DNA of 64,000 nt from an uncultured Flavobacteriaceae bacterium. Lineage in GTDB: Bacteria; Bacteroidota; Bacteroidia; Flavobacteriales; Flavobacteriaceae. The stretch covers positions 1,178,001 to 1,242,000 of the forward strand of contig CANMFO010000002.1 in the NCBI GenBank assembly GCA_947497245.1, written 5' to 3'. Shown here in pieces: positions 34,114 to 41,119 of the stretch (position 1 is the first letter of the stretch; every line of letters starts with the position of its first letter). The notes beneath the pieces were generated by a model, which did no database searches, was not told the DNA's origin, and saw only the letters and a program-made list of their open reading frames with translations. A program made the translations under genes and the position numbers.

Positions 34114-34153
34114 CCAATATCATGGTTTAGGGGCCAAAAGCGCTCTAATTTTA
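34110..34153 (+). promoter_or_regulatory. FNR-like box and -7 box of the fourth plus-strand USP
   Basis: CTGAC-CAAT-ATCAT (34110-34123), then after 22 bp TAATTTTA (34146-34153), an exact TAnnTTTA. The palindrome centre is 63 bp from the start codon. It gives the operon starting at 34180 its own entry point. Confidence 0.75.
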
Positions 34154-34179
34154 TTCCATAACCCATTAATACCTATATC

Positions 34180-35028
34180 ATGGACAAGCGTGTGTTACTA
34201 CCTACCGATTTTTCAAAAAATGCATTGAACGCCATTCGATATGCCCTGGACCTCTACAAAGACCAAAATTGCGATTTTTATTTTTTGAATGCCTATCAGG
34301 TCAATGGCTATTCCATCGATAGCATGATGGTGCCCGAACCTGGAGAAAGGGCCTACGAGGCTTCCAAAAGGGCCTCGGAGGATGGGTTTGCCAAATTGAT
34401 GGCCGTTTTGGCCCTCCACAACGACAATCCCAAACATTGCTACCACACGATTTCTACCTATAATTCGCTGTTGTACGCGATTAAGGACACCATTGGCAAA
34501 AAAGACATCGACATCGTGGTCATGGGCACAAAAGGGGCAACCGGAGCGGAGAATATTATTTTTGGAACGAACACGGTGGACGTGATGGAAAAAGTAACGG
34601 AGTGCCCGGTTCTTGCCGTACCGGAAAATGTTCGTTTTTCCACTCCAAAGGAAATCGTTTTCCCCACGGATTACAAAACGAATTTCAAACGGAAGGAAAT
34701 GGACTATTTATTGGAAATAGCGCGGTATCATAATGCGACCATAAGAATCCTTCACATTGCCAAAGAATCCAAACTGAACCGCACGCAACTGAACAACAAA
34801 GAGTTGTTGGAAACTATTTTGGAGGGCACCGACCACCACTTCCATACCCTGACCGATCTGAAGGTGCAATCGGGTATCAGTGCCTTTATCAATAGTAGGG
34901 AAAGCGATATGATCGCATTTATCAATAAAAGACACAGCTTTTTTGGAAGTATACTGTCCAAACCCCTGGTCAAGGAAATGGGGTATCATTCCAAAATACC
35001 CGTACTGACTTTGAATGACGCCTCTTAA
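34180..35028 (+). CDS. Universal stress protein
   Basis: The 282-residue product starts MDKRVLLPTDFSKNALNAIR and has GTKGATGAENIIFGT as complete nucleotide site. Domain 2 (about 150-282) is degenerate, as in its neighbours. It begins an operon with a release-factor-like protein (10-bp gap) and helical-bundle paralogue 2. Confidence 0.93.
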   Translation: MDKRVLLPTDFSKNALNAIRYALDLYKDQNCDFYFLNAYQVNGYSIDSMMVPEPGERAYEASKRASEDGFAKLMAVLALHNDNPKHCYHTISTYNSLLYAIKDTIGKKDIDIVVMGTKGATGAENIIFGTNTVDVMEKVTECPVLAVPENVRFSTPKEIVFPTDYKTNFKRKEMDYLLEIARYHNATIRILHIAKESKLNRTQLNNKELLETILEGTDHHFHTLTDLKVQSGISAFINSRESDMIAFINKRHSFFGSILSKPLVKEMGYHSKIPVLTLNDAS

Positions 35029-35038
35029 AACAGTTTGT

Positions 35039-35443
35039 ATGAACAACATTGGAATTTGGATGGATAAGGAGAAAGCCCATATCGTGGTACTTGCGGGCGA
35101 ACAGGAAAAAATGTATACCCTCCACTCGGAGGTGGAATCCTTCAACCCCAAGGGGGGAGCGGGGTCAAAAACGAAGTGGGGGCCGCAGGATGTGGTTCAG
35201 GACAGTAAGTACCTCGAGCGGGAAAAGCATCAATTAAGGGTCTATTTCAAAAGGTTGGTCAATGTGGTGAAGGATGCGGATGCCATCGTGCTCTTTGGCC
35301 CTTCAGATACGGCCGAAAAGTTCAGAAAAGAGCTGATGGAAAGGTATCGGCCGTTGAACACAAAGGTAAGGACGGTGGTCAAGGCCGACAGCATGACCGA
35401 CAATCAGGTGAAGGCCCTTGTACGCGATTTTTTTAATGGATAA
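35039..35443 (+). CDS. Small protein resembling one domain of bacterial release-factor-like (BaeRF/eRF1) proteins
   Basis: The 134-residue product (ATG at 35039) starts NIGIWMDKEKAHIVVLAG, like the strand that opens the third domain of BaeRF proteins. It continues with YFKRLVNVVKDADAIVLFGP and a closing TVVKADSMTDNQVKALVRDFF, also typical of that fold. It has only this single domain and no GGQ-like or catalytic region. A link to ribosomes or translation stress is inference. It overlaps the next gene by 8 bp. Confidence 0.5.
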   Translation: MNNIGIWMDKEKAHIVVLAGEQEKMYTLHSEVESFNPKGGAGSKTKWGPQDVVQDSKYLEREKHQLRVYFKRLVNVVKDADAIVLFGPSDTAEKFRKELMERYRPLNTKVRTVVKADSMTDNQVKALVRDFFNG

Positions 35444-35882
35444 AAGAACGGAAATGGAAGGGAAAAATGGACATGGCACCATGGAACAATCAAAGAAAGT
35501 GGATGAACTGCACGGCGAATTGCGGCAGTGGCGGTCTAACTTTCACTTTATGCGTGATGAGATCATTTTCATTGACCGCCTGTTGAATTCCTACCTTTTT
35601 GAACCCAATACGCCCAACCTTTTTGAACGATTGCTCGATTATCAGGAACGCTTGAAAAAGGTAGTCAAAAGGGAAGTGACGATCGCTGCCGGCATTTCCA
35701 AACATGAAAATGATCTCGGAGGCATGATGGAATGTACCGACGAGGCCTGTGACATACAATATTATCAAAGGCACGAAGAACTCAAGAACGGCACCGCAGC
35801 CTGTTTGGAAGATTTTCAAAAATTGAAATCCGAGATTTTCAACTATGCCGGGGGGATTCTGAAAAACCGTAAACCAGATTAG
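35436..35882 (+). CDS. Helical-bundle protein of unknown function, paralogue 2 of 3
   Basis: The 148-residue product is chosen from the ATG at 35436, which overlaps the stop codon of the gene before it (ATGGATAA), an arrangement that supports coupled translation. It is all helix with ELHGELRQWRSNFHFMRDE near residue 25, a middle KHENDLGGMM, and a final RHEELKNG...FQKLKSEIFNYAGGIL. These three blocks line up with the proteins at 21405-21854 and 36500-36940. No named family is recognised. Confidence 0.6.
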   Translation: MDKRTEMEGKNGHGTMEQSKKVDELHGELRQWRSNFHFMRDEIIFIDRLLNSYLFEPNTPNLFERLLDYQERLKKVVKREVTIAAGISKHENDLGGMMECTDEACDIQYYQRHEELKNGTAACLEDFQKLKSEIFNYAGGILKNRKPD

Positions 35883-35912
35883 GTCGGTATCCCATCCAAA
35901 CCCCGTGCGCAC

Positions 35913-35956
35913 CTGATCAAAATCATTTTTTTTAAACCGACCGACCGTTAAATTAG
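35913..35956 (+). promoter_or_regulatory. FNR-like box and -7 box of the Hsp20 operon
   Basis: CTGAT-CAAA-ATCAT (35913-35926), then after 22 bp TAAATTAG (35949-35956), which fits TAnnTTnG. The predicted leader is about 37 nt to the ATG at 35998. Confidence 0.7.
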
Positions 35957-35997
35957 TAGGGAAAATAAGATGTTATTAACCCTAAAATTTGAACGCT

Positions 35998-36438
35998 ATG
36001 TCACTAATTAAATTTAACAAGGGCAGATTCCCTTGGAACAACGACCTGGTCGATTTTTTTGATCGCGATACCATTTTTGACCGTGATTTCTTCAATTTTG
36101 AAAAATCATTGCCGGCGATAAACGTCAAAGAGCATGAAGACGACTTTGAAATAGAACTGGCCTCTCCCGGTTTTAATAAAAAGGATTTTGAGATTACCAT
36201 GAAAGATGACGTGCTGGAGGTTTCTGCACAAAAGAGCGATGAAGATTCGGAGGAGGACAAGGACTATACCCGCAAAGAGTTCAACTACCGTTCCTTTAGA
36301 AGATCGTTGAGGCTTCCGAAAACCGTGGACGATTCCAAGGAGGTGAAGGCAACATATGAGAATGGGATCCTTAAGTTGAACCTGTCGAAAAAAGAAGAGG
36401 CGAGCAAAAAGCCCAAAAGAAAAATAGAGGTCGTTTGA
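35998..36438 (+). CDS. Small heat-shock protein Hsp20
   Basis: The 146-residue product has an alpha-crystallin domain from about residue 40 (INVKEHEDDFEIELASPGF) through the conserved GILKLNLSK to a short C-terminal tail with I-E-V. It holds unfolded proteins without ATP. I use the ATG at 35998; a TTG at 35989 is possible. It is the first gene of an operon with helical-bundle paralogue 3, a lipoprotein and D-lactate dehydrogenase, all behind one FNR-like box. An Hsp20 under hypoxic control recalls HspX of mycobacteria. Confidence 0.93.
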   Translation: MSLIKFNKGRFPWNNDLVDFFDRDTIFDRDFFNFEKSLPAINVKEHEDDFEIELASPGFNKKDFEITMKDDVLEVSAQKSDEDSEEDKDYTRKEFNYRSFRRSLRLPKTVDDSKEVKATYENGILKLNLSKKEEASKKPKRKIEVV

Positions 36439-36499
36439 TCTCAGATGGAAACGGCAAACGATGCTGCCCGTCGTTTGCCGTTCCACAAATTTTGATGCC

Positions 36500-36940
36500 A
36501 TGAAAGCAAAAGGAAAATATGAGTATTTGGAGTGGTTCAGTCCTGATGAAATGCACGAGGAATCCTTGCGATGGTTCTCCGAACTCCATTTCGCAAGGGA
36601 TGAACAGTTCTTTCTCAATAAGCTCGTAAAGTCCCATACACTGCAACTTGCCGACGCCGATCGGTTCGAGGAAAGCAAGCTTGTTGTGGATGCGCTCCTC
36701 AAAAAGGAAAACGAAGGGGTGGTATTGATGAAAAAGGTACAGGTACACGAAAACCAATTGGGCATTATGGTCGACGGCGTCGACCAGCTCAGGATGGAAA
36801 AAGCCTATATCGAGACGCATAAAGAACTGCTCGTCGCGATGAACGAATATATGGCCACTTACCGAAAACTAAAGAAGACCTTGTTCGCCCTGATATCCAA
36901 AGTCCTGAAAAGGGACAAACAAAAACGCCTATTGAACTAA
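36500..36940 (+). CDS. Helical-bundle protein of unknown function, paralogue 3 of 3
   Basis: From the ATG at 36500 the 146-residue product is all helix. It shares EMHEESLRWFSELHFARDEQ, a middle VHENQLGIMVD, and a closing THKELLVAMNEYMATYRKLK with paralogue 2, and less closely with paralogue 1. It carries a basic C-terminus (KRDKQKR). It lies 61 bp after hsp20 and 12 bp before the lipoprotein gene. Function unknown. Confidence 0.6.
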   Translation: MKAKGKYEYLEWFSPDEMHEESLRWFSELHFARDEQFFLNKLVKSHTLQLADADRFEESKLVVDALLKKENEGVVLMKKVQVHENQLGIMVDGVDQLRMEKAYIETHKELLVAMNEYMATYRKLKKTLFALISKVLKRDKQKRLLN

Positions 36941-36952
36941 ATGCCCGGACCT

Positions 36953-37609
36953 ATGAAAAAGTTGTTCCCGATCCTAGTGTTTACCCTGTTAAGCTGCTCC
37001 TCCACCCAGTTGGTGGAGAATTGGAAAAACCCCGATATTGTAGTGTTCGATGCCTACAAGGTACTGATTGTGGGGATGACCCAAAATGAGGACGCCCGCG
37101 ATAATTTCGAAACGCGCTTAAAAAGGGAGTTCAGCAAAAGGGGAGTGGATGCCGAGCGGAGTTTGGACCTGTTCGATGTTGCGTTCACCGACTCCAAAAA
37201 ATCCGAGGAAGAACTGACCGCTGTGGAACAACAGCTGTTGGACAAGGATTTCGACGCCATTCTGTTCACCAAAATAATTGGTTCGGAAAACTATCGTACC
37301 CTAAGAAAGAGCATTGCCGATCTGGACAACTACTACGGAAGGTTCCGGGACGACTATATCCGCCACCAGGAAATTTATTATGATGATGATTATTACGATG
37401 AGTTCAAGGTATACCAGGCCGAAACCTCCCTGTACTGCATCTGTGTCGGGAAGGAACGCTCCTTGATTTGGCGGGCAGCTATAGACATTACGGATCCAGT
37501 GGATATTCGAAAAACGGTCGATGACTACGTGAAACTGGTGATACTGGCCATGGAGGAGCAAGATTTAATCTTTAGAAAAGAAGGCAAGAATGAAGTTACT
37601 GGTCTATAG
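36953..37609 (+). CDS. Lipoprotein of unknown function
   Basis: From the ATG at 36953 the 218-residue product has a lipoprotein signal (ILVFTLLSC) and then SSTQLVENWKNPD, followed by a mixed alpha/beta domain (KVLIVGMTQNEDARDNFETRL). This pattern is frequent in Bacteroidota lipoproteins with TolB-N-like or GNA1162-like folds. A stretch rich in Tyr and Asp (EIYYDDDYYDEF) lies near residue 145. Its 3' end overlaps ldhA by 20 bp. Confidence 0.65.
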   Translation: MKKLFPILVFTLLSCSSTQLVENWKNPDIVVFDAYKVLIVGMTQNEDARDNFETRLKREFSKRGVDAERSLDLFDVAFTDSKKSEEELTAVEQQLLDKDFDAILFTKIIGSENYRTLRKSIADLDNYYGRFRDDYIRHQEIYYDDDYYDEFKVYQAETSLYCICVGKERSLIWRAAIDITDPVDIRKTVDDYVKLVILAMEEQDLIFRKEGKNEVTGL

Positions 37610-38594
37610 TACCAAGAAGTACGAGATTCCTTTTTTAAGGCGTGCCAACCAAAAGCGTCATATAGTTTCTTATACCAAAGAGGCCTTGGATACGAACACG
37701 GCCGTACAGGCCATGGGCTACAAGGCCATTTCCATATTCTCAGGGGATGATGCTTCCCTGGTCGTGCTGGAAAAACTATGGGATTTAGGGGTACGCTATA
37801 TCACCTTGCGCTCGGCGGGCTTTAACAATATCCATATCAAGGCGGCAAAGCGTTTTGGTTTTAGGGTGGCCAACACCCCGGACTATTCCCCGCACGCCAT
37901 TGCCGAACATGCGGTGGCGCTGTTACAGGCATTCAACCGCAAATTGGTTTTGGCGGATACCAGGGCCCGCGCCTATAATTTTGTCCATGACGGACTTATG
38001 GGTTTCAATCTACATGGAAAAACATTTGGAGTCGTTGGTACAGGGCGGATCGGGAGTATCATGGTGAAGATCATGCACGGTTTTGGCTGCAAAATTCTGG
38101 CAACGGACCTGGAACCGGACCGCGATTTGGTGGAACTTTGCGGTATTACCTATACCTCCTTGGACGAACTTTGCGCCCAATCGGACATTATAAGCCTCCA
38201 TATTCCCCTGACCTATGAAAACCACCATTTGATCAATCGGAAAAAATTGGGACTAATGAAGCAGGAAGCCATCCTGATCAATACCGCCAGAGGTTCCATA
38301 GTCGATACCAAAGCCTTGATTCAGGCTTTGGAAAGTAAAAACCTGGGGGGCTATTGTACGGACGTCTACGAAAAGGAAAAGGGCACGTTCTTCCAAAACA
38401 ATGTCGGGGAACTGGGCGACGAAATGCTCAAAAAGCTCTTGTCTTTTCCAAATGTATTCCTGACCCCGCACCAAGCCTTTGTAACCGTGGAGGCCTTGAC
38501 AGAAATTGCCAGAACGAGCTTTGAAAGCCTGAATTCTTGGGAAGAGGGAACGGAATGTAAGAACGAGTTGGGCTATGAGACCCTGATTTCGTGA
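37590..38594 (+). CDS. ldhA: D-lactate dehydrogenase (fermentative)
   Basis: The 334-residue enzyme reduces pyruvate to D-lactate with NADH. It has the family's LRSAGFNNIHIKAA substrate segment (Arg near residue 75), the NAD motif GVVGTGRIGSIMVK, NTARGSIVDT and the catalytic TPHQAF His near the end. It closes the Hsp20 operon and overlaps the lipoprotein gene. Fermentative lactate production fits the low-oxygen theme of the FNR-like boxes. It converges on the patatin gene with an 11-bp gap. Confidence 0.92.
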   Translation: MKLLVYSTKKYEIPFLRRANQKRHIVSYTKEALDTNTAVQAMGYKAISIFSGDDASLVVLEKLWDLGVRYITLRSAGFNNIHIKAAKRFGFRVANTPDYSPHAIAEHAVALLQAFNRKLVLADTRARAYNFVHDGLMGFNLHGKTFGVVGTGRIGSIMVKIMHGFGCKILATDLEPDRDLVELCGITYTSLDELCAQSDIISLHIPLTYENHHLINRKKLGLMKQEAILINTARGSIVDTKALIQALESKNLGGYCTDVYEKEKGTFFQNNVGELGDEMLKKLLSFPNVFLTPHQAFVTVEALTEIARTSFESLNSWEEGTECKNELGYETLIS

Positions 38595-38605
38595 CCCACT
38601 TCCAG

Positions 38606-39373
38606 TTAATTTGGTCCAAATACGTGATTTCGTTCAAGGGCCTCGTTTGCCGCGGCATAGCCCAAATCAAAAACAACGTCCACACTGGTCACATCAAAGG
38701 TTCCAAAGTCGCTCAAACCTTCCGGGTATATGATCAGTTCACAATCGACAAACTTCCGCAAAGAATCCCGGGCCGACTTGATCTTATAAGCGCGTTCAGC
38801 AACATTGTACGAATGCCTTAGGTCTCCGATTTTTACTTTTTTCAGTGGATTTACGTAGACCCCGATAATTTGGTCGCAGAACATTTTTAGGGGCTCCACC
38901 GGAAAATTGTCCAGAACGCCACCATCCACATAATGGGAACCCTCTATTTCCATGGGGGTAAAGACCCCTGGAAAGGAGGCGGAGGCCAATACGGGGCGTA
39001 TCAGTTCCCCGGTGCTGAAAATCTTCAAAGTTCCCTCGATCAGGTTGGTGGCGGTAACGTAAAGCGGCTTTTCCAAAGCGCTGAAATGATCTTTGGGGAA
39101 GAACTTTTTGAATTCGCCATAAAACTTTTCGGTATCGATAAAACCTGGTTTTTTCCGAGCGTACCTCCTGGTGCGGAACAAGGGAACGGTCTTGAAAAAA
39201 TCCAACATTTCGGTCCAGGGCACGCCTCCCGCATATAGAGCGCCCACGATGGCGCCGGCACTTGTTCCGGCAACATGGGTAGGGAAGATACCATGCTCTT
39301 CCAATGCCTTGATGGCGCCAATATGGGCAACGCCCTTTATACCACCGCCAGAAAGAACCAAACCAATGTTCAT
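38606..39373 (-). CDS. Patatin-like phospholipase
   Basis: The 255-residue product has the oxyanion loop SGGGIKGVAHIGA, the nucleophile motif GTSAG with its Ser, and the catalytic Asp in the DGG motif YVDGGVLDNFP. It is of the bacterial RssA-like size and lacks a signal peptide, so it should act in the cytoplasm or at the inner membrane as a lipase. It follows the cardiolipin synthase gene in the same direction with a 35-bp gap, so the two may be co-transcribed. Confidence 0.93.
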   Translation of the reverse strand: MNIGLVLSGGGIKGVAHIGAIKALEEHGIFPTHVAGTSAGAIVGALYAGGVPWTEMLDFFKTVPLFRTRRYARKKPGFIDTEKFYGEFKKFFPKDHFSALEKPLYVTATNLIEGTLKIFSTGELIRPVLASASFPGVFTPMEIEGSHYVDGGVLDNFPVEPLKMFCDQIIGVYVNPLKKVKIGDLRHSYNVAERAYKIKSARDSLRKFVDCELIIYPEGLSDFGTFDVTSVDVVFDLGYAAANEALERNHVFGPN

Positions 39374-39408
39374 AATTCCATTTTTAAATTGCTACGAACG
39401 GTTTCAAC

Positions 39409-40803
39409 TCATAAAATCGGACTAAAAATCTTGGCCACCCCTTCCTTCAATCTGTCGAACCAAGGCCTGTTTTGGTGTACGGCATAAGAAAGTTGGTGAC
39501 TGGTCCGACTGTCCCTCAAGAACTCATGCTTCAATTCTTCCGTAAAATTGGGATCGTAGACGATCGCATTGACCTCATAGTTCTGTTCAAAACTACGAAT
39601 ATCGATGTTTGCGGTTCCGATGGAAGCAATGGCATCATCGCAAATTACGATCTTACTGTGCAGAAAACCGCAGGGAAAAAGATAGATTTTCACTCCCGAT
39701 TTCAGGAGCCGTTCAAAATAGGAGCGTACGCTCCAGTTGACCAATTGGCTGTCGTTTTTTTCGGAAAGCATCAATCGAACATCCACACCGCTGAGGGCAG
39801 CCGTCTCCAATGCCGCGAGGATGGCATTTCCCGGTATGATATAGGGATTGGTGATATATACATATTCCCTGGCCTCGTTGATCATGGAAAAATAAACCTG
39901 TTCTATACTTGCGAAATCATCATCCGGTCCGCTGGACACAATTTGCACGGTCGATTTTTTATCCGCTACCTGGTCCCAACCGCTTTTTGGCAACTCTATT
40001 TTTTGACCACTTACCAGTTGCCAGTCCATAAGGAATATTTGGTTGAGGTGCGTTGCGGCCGGTCCTTGGATCATAAGGTGCATATCGTGCCAATGGCCCA
40101 ACACCGGATCTCCCTTAAGGTATTTGTCGGAAATATTGATCCCTCCGGTAAAGGCGATACGGTCGTCCACGACAATGATCTTGCGATGGTTTCGATAGTT
40201 TAGGGAAGAAAGGAACCGGCCAAATCTAAAAGGAAGAAACGGGAATACCTCAACCCCGATCGACTTCAGTTCGTTCAGATAGGGCCGACTCAGGGAAAAA
40301 CTCCCAATACCATCATAGATCAGTCGAACCTGGACCCCCTGCTTGATCTTTTCATGGAAAAGACCGAGCAATCGGTTGGCCAATATCCCCTCCTCAAAAA
40401 TATAATACTGTAGATGGATAAATCGGGTGGCGCCGGCAAGGGCGGCGAATATGGTCTCAAAAGTGGTCTGGCCATCCTTGAGATAGCGCAATTCGTTATT
40501 CTCGGTAGGGGCAAAACCACTGTTTTTTTGGATCAGGTTCACTATTTTGTGCCTTTCTTTGGGGATTTTGGGCAAGTGCAGGGGACCTGGTTCCATAGGT
40601 TGTTCCATATGATACCGGGGCAATCTGTTCCTTCTTCGGTTTCTACCGATCATGAGGTACAACAAAATCCCTCCCACGGGAATCGTAAAGATGGCCAACA
40701 ACCACGCCAAGGTCTTCGAGGGCCGCACCCCGTTCACCAGTAAGCTGATCACAATGCCAATGGCAATCAATACATAGGAAACGATCAATATGGTATAAAA
40801 CAT
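39409..40803 (-). CDS. cls: Cardiolipin synthase
   Basis: From the ATG at 40803 the 464-residue enzyme has two N-terminal transmembrane helices (FYTILIVSYVLIAIGIVISL and TLAWLLAIFTIPVGGILLYL) and then two phospholipase D HKD motifs: HRKIIVVDD and HSKIVICDD. The family condenses phosphatidylglycerol to cardiolipin at the inner membrane. The frame stays open to 40893, but the added 30 residues lack family likeness. Confidence 0.93.
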   Translation of the reverse strand: MFYTILIVSYVLIAIGIVISLLVNGVRPSKTLAWLLAIFTIPVGGILLYLMIGRNRRRNRLPRYHMEQPMEPGPLHLPKIPKERHKIVNLIQKNSGFAPTENNELRYLKDGQTTFETIFAALAGATRFIHLQYYIFEEGILANRLLGLFHEKIKQGVQVRLIYDGIGSFSLSRPYLNELKSIGVEVFPFLPFRFGRFLSSLNYRNHRKIIVVDDRIAFTGGINISDKYLKGDPVLGHWHDMHLMIQGPAATHLNQIFLMDWQLVSGQKIELPKSGWDQVADKKSTVQIVSSGPDDDFASIEQVYFSMINEAREYVYITNPYIIPGNAILAALETAALSGVDVRLMLSEKNDSQLVNWSVRSYFERLLKSGVKIYLFPCGFLHSKIVICDDAIASIGTANIDIRSFEQNYEVNAIVYDPNFTEELKHEFLRDSRTSHQLSYAVHQNRPWFDRLKEGVAKIFSPIL

Positions 40804-41119
40804 AGATTTCCAAATCAAGAACCATGGATTCCAAGTTAAGGCGATTATGGGCAAATTGCTATGATAATGGTCAGAAAAAGAGCCCTTGTCCATAATCTCG
40901 TTTTTGGAACCTTGGGCAATTGTTCCCAGGCCTGATCGCGAGTGGAAATTCTCGCAAGAGGGTACATATGCGCCAAAAGATGGTTAAGTTTATGGCAGGA
41001 AGAGTAGATCGCGAGATATTTTCGGGCCCAGGGCCCATTTCCAAGGAAACGGACAACGTTTAAAAAGAATCGAATATATGGTTAGTTCAATACTTGCAAA
41101 AAAGTACAGCGGGCATAAG

